Virus record (IMG/VR): IMGVR_UViG_3300038303_000119
Coordinates: 1-41,939 of that record
Direction: 5' to 3' (one strand)
DNA length: 41,939 bases
Source of the DNA: a virus
Part shown: in pieces, positions 21,858-29,216 of the stretch
Position numbering within the stretch: the first letter of the stretch is position 1
How the letters are laid out: the number at the start of each line of letters is the position of its first letter
Made by a program: the position numbers and the translations under genes
Notes under the pieces: generated by a model
Told to the model about the DNA's origin: nothing
The model's database searches: none
What the model saw: only the letters and a program-made list of their open reading frames with translations

Positions 21858-22011
21858 AAAGAAAGAGAGCCCATTTTTCCATGTGGCTGTTCTTGTTTTT
21901 GTGTTCGCCCTACTTATCGGTATTACTCATTTCCGCTACAGCCTACACCTAAAAGACCAACCGGAAAGTAAGTTATCATTTATTGAGTTCATGATTTTGT
22001 ATGGAGATTGA
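21850..22011 (+). CDS. Small membrane protein, holin candidate (53 aa)
   Basis: Overlaps the endolysin stop by eight bases. MSKKKESPFFHVAVLVFVFA continues to LLIGITHFRYSLHLK: basic N-terminus, one transmembrane segment (residues about 10-28), and a soluble tail. A single-span protein next to an endolysin is a candidate holin, pinholin or anti-holin. It is too short for a normal i-spanin. Confidence 0.6.
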   Translation: MSKKKESPFFHVAVLVFVFALLIGITHFRYSLHLKDQPESKLSFIEFMILYGD

Positions 22012-22012
22012 T

Positions 22013-22315
22013 ATGTGTGAAAAGAGATTTTGTGCATCCTGTGATAGAGAGTCACAAGTAATCAAAGACGCGTGTTTTCAGTGTGAGCACTGTTGCTATG
22101 TCAATGTGCTTGATGAGATTCAGCCAACAGCCGCAGGGGTATGGAATTATAATTTGGATGAGCTGCCGAAAAGCGGAGTATTTCTATTCCACTTTGAAGG
22201 CGCTTGCATGGAAACCGAGACATACACGGCGGAGGGCTTCAGGGATTTGTTGACTATTAGGGACTTTAGAAATATTGCCTGGGCACCAATAAACCTGCCA
22301 ACGGGAAAGAAATGA
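22013..22315 (+). CDS. Zinc-ribbon N-terminal protein (100 aa)
   Basis: ATG at 22013, seven bases after GGAG. The N-terminus holds CEKRFCASCDRES and CFQCEHCCYVN, a Cys-rich zinc region. The C-terminal part (GVWNYNLDELPKSGVFLFHFEG...WAPINLPTGKK) resembles small DUF551-type phage domains. Its stop overlaps the next ATG. Confidence 0.6.
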   Translation: MCEKRFCASCDRESQVIKDACFQCEHCCYVNVLDEIQPTAAGVWNYNLDELPKSGVFLFHFEGACMETETYTAEGFRDLLTIRDFRNIAWAPINLPTGKK

Positions 22316-22596
22316 ATCTGTTTATTGTCCAACATTATGACGACGACTTCAGTATTCTAGTCGTAGCCAAGGACGATACCCACGCCATAAGTCTTGTAAT
22401 GAAATGGCAGACGGGGAGGAAAACCGATCCTTCAAAATTTCATGTGGCGCTTAGAGATAATCTAAAGTCAATAAACCGCCTAATCAAGAGAAAGATTGGT
22501 GGCGTGGTTTATAGTTCAAATTGGTCAGAATACGGCATCTGTAATCGATGTGCGGGCATAATAACAACAATATGTTTTCATGGAAAATGTTCATAA
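22312..22596 (+). CDS. Unknown protein, last gene of the rightward early unit (94 aa)
   Basis: ATG overlaps the previous stop (ATGA). MNLFIVQHYDDDFSILVVAKDDTHA... is a small alpha/beta fold ending in a Cys-containing tail (CNRCAGIITTICFHGKC) that may bind zinc. Function unknown. Confidence 0.6.
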   Translation: MNLFIVQHYDDDFSILVVAKDDTHAISLVMKWQTGRKTDPSKFHVALRDNLKSINRLIKRKIGGVVYSSNWSEYGICNRCAGIITTICFHGKCS

Positions 22597-22778
22597 CAAG
22601 GGCAATGACGGAGCCCTCACAAATCCGTCTGAGTGTATGGAAATAAGTCTGTAGCGGACTTGCCCACTGGTCAGTTCCGGTGGGCTAAAAGATAACGCGA
22701 AGCCTGGCGCATAATTCAGGCGGTTACAACAGGCGATATTTTGGGATAAAAACACTTTTGTTCGAATATTTGAGGATT

Positions 22779-22808
22779 AGGGCGCTGGATTTATCTGGCG
22801 CTCTTTTT
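22779..22808 (+). terminator. Terminator of the rightward early unit
   Basis: AGGGCGC (22779-22785) pairs with GCGCTCT (22798-22804) with one G-U, loop of 12 bases, then TTTTT. It has the same GGGCGC/GCGCTC core as the terminator at 6476. Confidence 0.75.
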
Positions 22809-22851
22809 CATTCCCAAAAGTACAAAAATCCCGCATAGAGCCTACATTTTG

Positions 22852-22863
22852 TATAATAGATGT
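22852..22863 (+). promoter_or_regulatory. -10 element placed for a leaderless start
   Basis: TATAAT (22852-22857) followed by exactly six bases, then the HNH ATG at 22864. No ribosome site exists. No convincing -35 is seen at 17 bases. Confidence 0.5.
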
Positions 22864-23250
22864 ATGGGTAAGCCGGGATCATTCTACGCCACCGCACGAT
22901 GGCAGAGGCAAAGACGGCGACAGCTGTCTATCTCTCCACTGTGTATCAAGTGTCTAAAAGGCGGCTTCATCACACAGGCAAGAGAAGTGGATCATATAGA
23001 ACCGCTATCAAAAGGTGGATCCAAGCAATCCACTAACCTCCAAAGCCTTTGTAAATCCTGCCACAGCAAGAAAACAAGGGACGACAACAGCACAAAGAAG
23101 ACAGTAAACATACACGGATTCAAAACAGTCTCGGACTTACGCGCTTATCTAATCACAACAGATTACACACCAGCGGAGCAGAAGCAAGCCGAGGACGCAC
23201 TAAGGGAGAGAATATGCCTGGAAAAAGAGTTATCCCAGAGAAGATTGTAA
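22864..23250 (+). CDS. HNH endonuclease of the packaging module (128 aa)
   Basis: GSFYATARWQRQRRRQLSISPLCIKCLKGG opens a compact HNH: CIKC, then EVDHIEPLSKGGSKQSTNLQSLCKSC and HSKKTRDD. Small HNH proteins encoded beside terminase genes are needed for cos cleavage in HK97-type phages, so this is probably a terminase partner rather than a homing enzyme. The ATG follows TATAAT by six bases and has no ribosome site. Its 3' end overlaps the small-terminase gene. Confidence 0.85.
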   Translation: MGKPGSFYATARWQRQRRRQLSISPLCIKCLKGGFITQAREVDHIEPLSKGGSKQSTNLQSLCKSCHSKKTRDDNSTKKTVNIHGFKTVSDLRAYLITTDYTPAEQKQAEDALRERICLEKELSQRRL

Positions 23251-23684
23251 GGCTAAGGGGCGTACCTGATAACAAGTCTTACAACCGCAAGGACTTGAAA
23301 GCACCTGACGGAGTGCCGGACTTTCCAGACTCCATCAACGAGGGCACAACGGCGGCGGACGAATGGAAGAGAATATGCCACGATTTAAGCCGCATCAACT
23401 TACTTTCGAGCGTTGACCGTATAGCCGTTGAGCAATATTGTCACGTCTACGCACGGGCAAGGTTAGCTCAGGACGAGATAGACGAGCACGGTATAACAAT
23501 CGACACGCCACACGGCAGAAAAAAGAACCCGGCGGTGCCTATATTAGAGAAGGCCACGGATCAGATCAGGCAATTCTTGACAGAGTTTGGACTAACACCA
23601 GCAGCAAGGGCGAAGCTCTCCATCAAAGAAAGCAAGGACGACACGGAGTTCGGGGACTTCATCAAAAAACGTGCTAGAGGTTAA
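23214..23684 (+). CDS. terS: Terminase small subunit, P27 family (156 aa)
   Basis: ATG with GGGAG upstream. LLSSVDRIAVEQYCHVYARARLAQDEI followed by GRKKNPAVPILEKATDQIRQFLTEFGLTPAAR is the P27-family core. It recognises the packaging site and recruits the large subunit. It overlaps the HNH gene by 37 bases and the large subunit by 14. Confidence 0.85.
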   Translation: MPGKRVIPEKIVRLRGVPDNKSYNRKDLKAPDGVPDFPDSINEGTTAADEWKRICHDLSRINLLSSVDRIAVEQYCHVYARARLAQDEIDEHGITIDTPHGRKKNPAVPILEKATDQIRQFLTEFGLTPAARAKLSIKESKDDTEFGDFIKKRARG

Positions 23685-25335
23685 TAAATACATAGCAAAT
23701 GTTCACGCTAACAAAGTCTCAGCGTGTGATTTAGTGCACCGCTCACTTCAGCGCCACTTAGACGACCTCGAAAAATCCAAGAGTAAAAAATACCCGTTTG
23801 AGTTTGTTGAGGAAGAGGCGCAGCACGTCTTTGATTTCTTCTGCTATTGCAAGCACTCCAAAGGCGAGTGGGCGGGAACGGCGATCAGCTTAGAACCCTG
23901 GCAGAAGTTCATCATTTCTCAGGTGTTTGGGTGGCGGTCCAAAGAGACTGGACTAAGGCGCTACCGAGTGGTGTATATCGAAGTGCCGAGAAAGAACGGA
24001 AAGACCACTTTCACGGCGGCAATCGGCTTGTATCAGATGGTAGCCGAGGGCGAGATGGGCGCAGAAATTTACAGCGTAGCAAGCAAAAAAGACCAGGCCC
24101 GCATCGTGTTCGACGAGGCAAGAAACATGGTGCGGTCCTCCAGGGCGCTGCAAGAAGAGATTGAACCATTAGCGCATAACCTCAACTGTCTGAGATTCAT
24201 GGCTAAGTTTCAGCCGCTAGGCAAGAACGCGAACAGCCTGGACGGGCTAAACGTGCAACTGTCTATACACGACGAGTTACACGCCTGGAAAGATGAGTCG
24301 TTGTATTCGGTGATGGAGACGGCAACCGGATCCAGAAGGCACCCTATTATATGGAACATCACGACAGCGGGCTTCGACAAGTCTCTTTATTGCTACGAGC
24401 TAAGAGAGTACACCAGGAAAATACTCACAGGTGTTATCGAAGATGATACGCATTTTGGCATCATCTACACAATAGATGAGGGTGACGACTGGAAGAGCAA
24501 AAAGACATGGGAGAAGGCGAACCCGAATTGGAATGTGTCAGTGAAGCCAGACGACATGGAGAGACTATGCAGGAAGGCCGAGGAGATCACAACAAACCAA
24601 AACGCCTTTCTCTGTAAACGCCTAAACATCTGGACGAGCCAAGAGTCAAGATGGCTAGACATGGACGCATGGGCGGCATGTGATGCGCCGTTAGAGATGG
24701 TCGATTTAGTGGGTGAGAATTGCGTACTGGGCTTAGACCTCTCCTCTACAACAGATATTTGCGCATGTGTCTATACGTTCTTAACAAAGCAAAACATCTT
24801 AAAGCTGTACTGTAGATTCTTCCTACCAGAAGACGCTATTTACAAGAAGTCCGGCATAGAGCGTTCATTATATGACAGGTGGGTGAGAGACGGCTTTATC
24901 ATAACAACAGAGGGTAGAACGCTAGATTACGAAGTCGTTTATGAGGACATCGAGAACCACGCGGAGAAGTTTAACATCACACATTTGGCATATGACCCGT
25001 GGAACGCCGCGCAAGCTGTAAAGCGGTTTGATAAGCAAGCTATGGAGATGGTCGCGGTGCGCCAGGGCGTCTACACCCTCAATGATCCATGTAAGATGCT
25101 GGAGAAATTTGTATTAGCCGAGGCGGTAGTACACGGGAATAATCCTGTGTTGACCTGGATGGCCGATAACGTGGTTGTGAAGTATGACGATAACAACAAT
25201 ATAACGCCATCAAAAAAGAAGAGTTTACAGAAGATAGACGGCATTTCAGCGAGTGTAACGGCTATGTCAATTTACAAGACGGACATCGAGCCGAAGAAAT
25301 CCGTATATTCACAAAGAGGCGTCAGAGTGCTATGA
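23671..25335 (+). CDS. terL: Terminase large subunit (554 aa)
   Basis: GTG start inside the end of terS. The ATPase has Walker A-type VPRKNGKTTFTA near residue 108 and Walker B LSIHDELHAW near 200. The nuclease half begins with NCVLGLDLSSTTDICACVY, whose Asp begins the RNase H-like metal site, and LAYDPWNAAQAV continues it. Length fits the HK97-type family. It drives DNA packaging and cuts the concatemer. Confidence 0.9.
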   Translation: MLEVNKYIANVHANKVSACDLVHRSLQRHLDDLEKSKSKKYPFEFVEEEAQHVFDFFCYCKHSKGEWAGTAISLEPWQKFIISQVFGWRSKETGLRRYRVVYIEVPRKNGKTTFTAAIGLYQMVAEGEMGAEIYSVASKKDQARIVFDEARNMVRSSRALQEEIEPLAHNLNCLRFMAKFQPLGKNANSLDGLNVQLSIHDELHAWKDESLYSVMETATGSRRHPIIWNITTAGFDKSLYCYELREYTRKILTGVIEDDTHFGIIYTIDEGDDWKSKKTWEKANPNWNVSVKPDDMERLCRKAEEITTNQNAFLCKRLNIWTSQESRWLDMDAWAACDAPLEMVDLVGENCVLGLDLSSTTDICACVYTFLTKQNILKLYCRFFLPEDAIYKKSGIERSLYDRWVRDGFIITTEGRTLDYEVVYEDIENHAEKFNITHLAYDPWNAAQAVKRFDKQAMEMVAVRQGVYTLNDPCKMLEKFVLAEAVVHGNNPVLTWMADNVVVKYDDNNNITPSKKKSLQKIDGISASVTAMSIYKTDIEPKKSVYSQRGVRVL

Positions 25336-25342
25336 TTTTACT
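25308..25342 (+). promoter_or_regulatory. Promoter for the portal gene with leaderless layout
   Basis: TTCACA (25308-25313), spacer 17, TATGAT (25331-25336), then exactly six bases to the portal ATG at 25343. No ribosome site precedes the ATG. The promoter lies over the end of terL. Confidence 0.55.
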
Positions 25343-26608
25343 ATGGGTATACTAGATTTCTTCACAAAACGCGCAACAAAAATAGATCCAAAACAGCCAA
25401 GAGATCCGGTTGTTGCACAATGGCTAGGCGAACCATTAAGCGCTTCTGGCATCAATGTGGACGCTGATAAGGCGCTCATGGAAACCACCGTTTTCGCTTG
25501 TGTTCGTGTTCTCTCGGAAACAATAGGGCAGTTGCCGCTGATACTCTACCGGGGGCAGGGCGAGGGAAAAGAGCGGGCGTCGTCTCACTATCTCTACGAC
25601 GTACTACACAACAAGCCAAACAACTTCCAAACAAGCGTGGAATTTAGAGAAATGATGCAAGCGCATTTATGCTTGAGGGGTAACGCTTACGCAACCATCA
25701 TAACCGACGGGGTGCGGGCTGTGTCTCAGCTTCTACCCCTACACCCGGACAGAATGAGAGTTCACTTCAACAAAGATGGAAGAGGGATACCAACAAGAAT
25801 TTATGAGTATTTCGAGCCAGACGGAAGTTCAAAAGTGTACCTACAAGACGAGATATTTCATATCATGGGGATGAGCTTAGACGGGATAACCGGTGTGTCT
25901 CCGATCAGATACCAACGTGAAACCATCGGGTACAGACTGGCGACCAACGAGTATGGATCCAGGTTTTTCAGCAACAACGCCACACCAAAGGGCGTCTTGA
26001 GGCATCCAGACGCGATGAGCGATGAGGCTTTTGATAGATTAAAGGCGTCTTGGAACGCTGCACACAAAGGGCTTTCGAATTCTCACAACATCGCCATTCT
26101 CGAGGAGGGTGTCGAATTCCAGCCATTGTCGATCAACGCAGAAGACGCGCAATGGATCGACTCACAAAAACTTTCCCGCTCTGAAATTTCAGCGATATTC
26201 CGTGTTCCAGCGCACATGATAAACGACTTAGAGAAAGCGACGTTTTCAAATATTGAGAACCAGGGGCAGGAGTTTGTCACGTACACCATGCAGCCGTGGG
26301 CTAAGAAGTGGGAGCAAGCAATAGCCCGCGACCTCATCTCACAGAGGGGCAGAACACGAGACGGGCTCTTTGCCGAGTTCTTGTTTGATGCGCTTTTACG
26401 TGGTGATTCAGAGGGGCGCTCAAAGCTGTATCATAGCCTTTTTCATGTAGGCGCTATGAGTCAAAACGAGATCCGCGCAAAGGAGAACCTGAACCCTATT
26501 GAGGGCGGGGACAGGCACTTTGTTCCACTCAATATGACAAGCTCTACGGAAGAGATTACGGGCGCGGAAATGTCAAGCGACCCGGCACCCGAAGCCATAC
26601 AAAAATAA
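25343..26608 (+). CDS. Portal protein, HK97 family (421 aa)
   Basis: Family pattern includes ALMETTVFACVRVLSETIGQLPL near residue 42, HYLYDVLHNKPNNFQTSVEFREMM, GNAYA near 116, and SRSEISAIFRVPAHMINDLEKATFSNIENQGQEF near 275. It forms the dodecameric ring through which DNA is packaged. ATG at 25343 lacks a ribosome site and lies six bases after TATGAT. Confidence 0.9.
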   Translation: MGILDFFTKRATKIDPKQPRDPVVAQWLGEPLSASGINVDADKALMETTVFACVRVLSETIGQLPLILYRGQGEGKERASSHYLYDVLHNKPNNFQTSVEFREMMQAHLCLRGNAYATIITDGVRAVSQLLPLHPDRMRVHFNKDGRGIPTRIYEYFEPDGSSKVYLQDEIFHIMGMSLDGITGVSPIRYQRETIGYRLATNEYGSRFFSNNATPKGVLRHPDAMSDEAFDRLKASWNAAHKGLSNSHNIAILEEGVEFQPLSINAEDAQWIDSQKLSRSEISAIFRVPAHMINDLEKATFSNIENQGQEFVTYTMQPWAKKWEQAIARDLISQRGRTRDGLFAEFLFDALLRGDSEGRSKLYHSLFHVGAMSQNEIRAKENLNPIEGGDRHFVPLNMTSSTEEITGAEMSSDPAPEAIQK

Positions 26609-26616
26609 ATAAATAC

Positions 26617-26645
26617 TTTACATAATTGTCCTTAGCTCGTTAAAT
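26617..26645 (+). promoter_or_regulatory. Possible promoter before the prohead protease
   Basis: TTTACA (26617-26622), spacer 17, TTAAAT (26640-26645), eight bases before the ATG at 26654. The gene has no ribosome site, so the transcript could be leaderless or nearly so. Confidence 0.5.
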
Positions 26646-26653
26646 TAAAGTTA

Positions 26654-27319
26654 ATGAGCATAGAAAAAAGACACTTCTTCAGCGAACTACGAGCAGACGG
26701 TACAGAAGACCGCAGAACCTTACGGGGACACGCGGCTGTATTCGACACCCTCTCACAGCCCATCATGGGCATGTTTAGAGAGCGGATCCTACCAGGCGCA
26801 TTTGATGGAGTCCTACAGGACGACGTTAGAGCGTTATTCAATCACGACCCGAACATCGTTTTAGGCAGGACCAAGAGCGGGACGCTAAAAATCGGGATTG
26901 ATGAGCGCGGCCTTACTTACGAGGTAGACCTGCCCAACACCCAGCAAGCCCGCGACCTATGGGAATCCGTAAAGCGCGGGGACATCTCTCAAAGCTCCTT
27001 CGCTTTTTCTGTTGAGAAAGACGAATGGAGACACGAGAAGGGTGAAGAGATCCGCGAAGTTCAGAAAGTCGCAAAGCTCATGGACGTGTCACCTGTAGCG
27101 TTTCCGGCTTATACGGAAGCAGACGTTGACGTTAGAAGCGTCGATGAATGGAAAGGACGAGTAATGCCGGATCCAAAAGAGCAGGAAGCAAGCGAAGAGT
27201 TAAAAAATGAATTCAATGAACTTCGCTCACTTTTCGACGTTTTGAAAATTGAGAATGAGAATTTAACGCGGAGAGTGAAACTACTCGAAGCCGAACAGGG
27301 GGTTAAAAATGAGTCTTAA
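26654..27319 (+). CDS. Prohead protease, HK97 family, with coiled-coil tail (221 aa)
   Basis: The herpesvirus-type serine protease residues are visible as FNHDPNIVLGR (His near 67) and GDISQSSFAF (Ser near 115), with VSPVAFPAYTEADV near 147. After residue about 170 comes a charged coiled coil (SEELKNEFNELRSLFDVLKIENENLTRRVKLLEAE) that may act as part of the scaffold. The stop overlaps the capsid gene ATG by 11 bases. Confidence 0.85.
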   Translation: MSIEKRHFFSELRADGTEDRRTLRGHAAVFDTLSQPIMGMFRERILPGAFDGVLQDDVRALFNHDPNIVLGRTKSGTLKIGIDERGLTYEVDLPNTQQARDLWESVKRGDISQSSFAFSVEKDEWRHEKGEEIREVQKVAKLMDVSPVAFPAYTEADVDVRSVDEWKGRVMPDPKEQEASEELKNEFNELRSLFDVLKIENENLTRRVKLLEAEQGVKNES

Positions 27320-28514
27320 AGACTTGATCGACGAGCGCGGGAAACTTCTACATGAAGCCCGTGGAATGCTAGATCGAGCCGACACTGAGGGACGATCCCT
27401 GGCGGCTGACGAGCAGGAACGATATGATACAGCACACGGCAAGATTGCCGATCTAACCAAGGACATCGACACCCGCAAGATGCAGGATGAGGCGGAGCGG
27501 CGCAGCGCCGAGATCGCCGTAAGTGCCAGCAACGAGCGAACAGAGAGCCGAGTCGAAGAAAAGCGCATGGAGGTATTCCGAAGGGCGCTTGTAACCGGCG
27601 TTGATAGTCTCTCAGTCGAGGAAAAAAGAGATTTGCAAAGCACTTCTGATACCGCCGGTGGCTATTTAACCGCACCTGAAGAGTTTGTTAATATTCTTAT
27701 CAAGGCTGTTGACGACATGACCCATATAAGGGGAATCTCCACCACTTTCCAAACTGACGCCGATACTCTCGGCGCTGTAAGTCTGGATAACGATCCAGGC
27801 GATTTCACAATGGGAACTGAACTTGAAGTGGCGACAAGCGACTCCACCATGTCTTTTGGCAAGCGCGAGTTGACTCCACACCATGCAACTGCTCAAATCA
27901 AGGTTTCCAGGGATCTTTTGTTAAGGTCCAGACAGCCTATCGAGCAATTGATAGCCGGCAGGTTTGGATACAAGCTGGCAACCACCCAGGAGAAGAAGTT
28001 TCTCACGGGAACCGGTTTTAATGAACCTCTTGGATTACTCACCGCCTCAAGCGATGGTATATCCACTGGTAGAGACATCAGCACCGGAAACACCACCACG
28101 GCGATTCAGTTCGACGGATTGAAGGAAGCACAATACGGTATTAAAGATCAGTACCGCAGTATCGCGTCCTGGCTGTTCCACCGTGACGGGATCAAGCAAA
28201 TCTCCAAGCTCAAAGACGGCGAGGATAACTATTTGTGGCAACCGTCAAACCAGGTGGGCGAGCCCGACAGACTGTTAGGTCACCCGGTGCGTTCAAGCGA
28301 GTACGTTTCAAATACTTTCACCGCCGGGCTTTATGTTGGCCTCTTCGGTGATTTCAGCCACTACTGGATCGCGGATCATATTGGTATGCAAATGCAGCGG
28401 CTAGAAGAGCTGTACGCGGCTACAAATCAGATCGGTTTTATCATGCGGGTCAAGTTTGACGGAATGCCAACTCTTGAAGAGGCTTTCTCAAGAATCACTT
28501 TGGCAGCATCATAA
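27309..28514 (+). CDS. Major capsid protein, HK97 fold, with N-terminal delta domain (401 aa)
   Basis: Residues 1 to about 95 are a coiled-coil delta (scaffold) domain (LIDERGKLLHEARGMLDRADTEGRSL...). QSTSDTAGGYLTAPEEFVNILIKAVDDMTHIRGI starts the mature capsid fold. Later conserved parts include DLLLRSRQPIEQLIAGRFGYKLATTQEKKFLTG, LLGHPVRSSEYV and a C-terminal GLFGDFSHYWIADHIGM. The delta domain is presumably removed by the adjacent protease, with cleavage near EEKRDLQSTSDTAGG. Confidence 0.9.
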   Translation: MSLKDLIDERGKLLHEARGMLDRADTEGRSLAADEQERYDTAHGKIADLTKDIDTRKMQDEAERRSAEIAVSASNERTESRVEEKRMEVFRRALVTGVDSLSVEEKRDLQSTSDTAGGYLTAPEEFVNILIKAVDDMTHIRGISTTFQTDADTLGAVSLDNDPGDFTMGTELEVATSDSTMSFGKRELTPHHATAQIKVSRDLLLRSRQPIEQLIAGRFGYKLATTQEKKFLTGTGFNEPLGLLTASSDGISTGRDISTGNTTTAIQFDGLKEAQYGIKDQYRSIASWLFHRDGIKQISKLKDGEDNYLWQPSNQVGEPDRLLGHPVRSSEYVSNTFTAGLYVGLFGDFSHYWIADHIGMQMQRLEELYAATNQIGFIMRVKFDGMPTLEEAFSRITLAAS

Positions 28515-28523
28515 GGGGATGAA

Positions 28524-28961
28524 ATGGAATTGTTGAAAAATTCTTTAATTGACTCGGTAGTAAATACCCAGGCGGACGGAACTGGTACGACTTCCAGTGA
28601 CATTCTCGACATGGCGAACCATTGCGGCGTGTTGTTTGTCTGTAAGTTTGGAGACGTGACGGATACAGCCGTCTTGACTCTTCAAGCTCAACAGGACACA
28701 GCATCAGGCGGCGGAACTATGGCGACCATAACCGGGACCGCAACTTTTACCGCTGGCGCAACTGACGGAGACGATAAGCTACTTATCCTCGATGTTGTTG
28801 AGCCAAGGGAGCGATATATTCGTGCTCAGGTGGTAGTTGCAACCGCGAACGCAGTAATCGAGAGCGTAACAGCTATTCGATACGGCGCTCGCAAAAAGCC
28901 GTTTACCCAAGGATCGGATGTTGTGGGCTCTAATAGTGTCTACAGTCCTGCCGAGGCTTAA
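28524..28961 (+). CDS. Head-associated protein, possible decoration (145 aa)
   Basis: Ribosome site AAGGGG. The product is beta-rich and Gly/Thr-rich: GVLFVCKFGDVTDTAVLTLQAQQDTA, GTATFTAGATDGDDKLLILDVVEPRERYIRAQVVV. The position directly after the capsid gene and the beta-sandwich pattern suggest a capsid decoration protein. The family is common in phage heads but unnamed to me. Confidence 0.6.
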   Translation: MELLKNSLIDSVVNTQADGTGTTSSDILDMANHCGVLFVCKFGDVTDTAVLTLQAQQDTASGGGTMATITGTATFTAGATDGDDKLLILDVVEPRERYIRAQVVVATANAVIESVTAIRYGARKKPFTQGSDVVGSNSVYSPAEA

Positions 28962-28964
28962 TAA

Positions 28965-29216
28965 ATGCGGGTAAAGCTCAGAACAACTTACGCCTCCCCA
29001 TTAGGGGCATGGGGGCCGGGGTCGGTCATAGACCTTCCTGACCCTCAAGGGCGTGATTTGATCGAGGGGGGATACGCTGTTGCTGTCAAAGCCGGAAAAG
29101 TGGAGATGGCAACAGAGATACCCATAGAAACAGCATCAGAACGAAAAGCGGGAAGCGCAAAGAAAGGACGCCGTGGAAAAGTTAAGATTAAACTTGGTAA
29201 CGGCTCCGACAGTTGA
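28965..29216 (+). CDS. Small head protein with basic tail (83 aa)
   Basis: N-terminal half VKLRTTYASPLGAWGPGSVIDLPDPQGRDLIEGGYAV is a short beta domain common between capsid and connector genes. The C-terminus is very basic (RKAGSAKKGRRGKVKIKLG), suggesting contact with DNA. It overlaps the connector gene by 44 bases. Confidence 0.6.
   Translation: MRVKLRTTYASPLGAWGPGSVIDLPDPQGRDLIEGGYAVAVKAGKVEMATEIPIETASERKAGSAKKGRRGKVKIKLGNGSDS

Larger units (their letters stand above)
22597..22863 (+). ncRNA. Non-coding, hairpin-rich region (candidate structured RNA and/or cos site)
   Basis: No gene fits in these 267 bases. Hairpins: AGGGC/GCCCT (22599-22617); AAGTCTG-TAG-CGGACTT (22645-22661), followed without a gap by GCCCACTGG/CCGGTGGGC (22662-22685, nine pairs with one G-T, six-base loop); and GCCTG/CAGGC (22702-22721). 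A terminator ends the block at 22779-22808. Two abutting hairpins suggest a folded transcript. The position just upstream of the HNH-terminase cassette is also where HK97-type phages carry cos. I cannot assign a known RNA family. Confidence 0.45.

Noticed and set aside
22597-22863. Group I intron or tRNA/tmRNA in the non-coding block
   Set aside because: I could not find the conserved core segments of group I introns, a cloverleaf with CCA-type acceptor, or a tag-peptide frame. The adjacent HNH fits the terminase cassette, not a homing enzyme.
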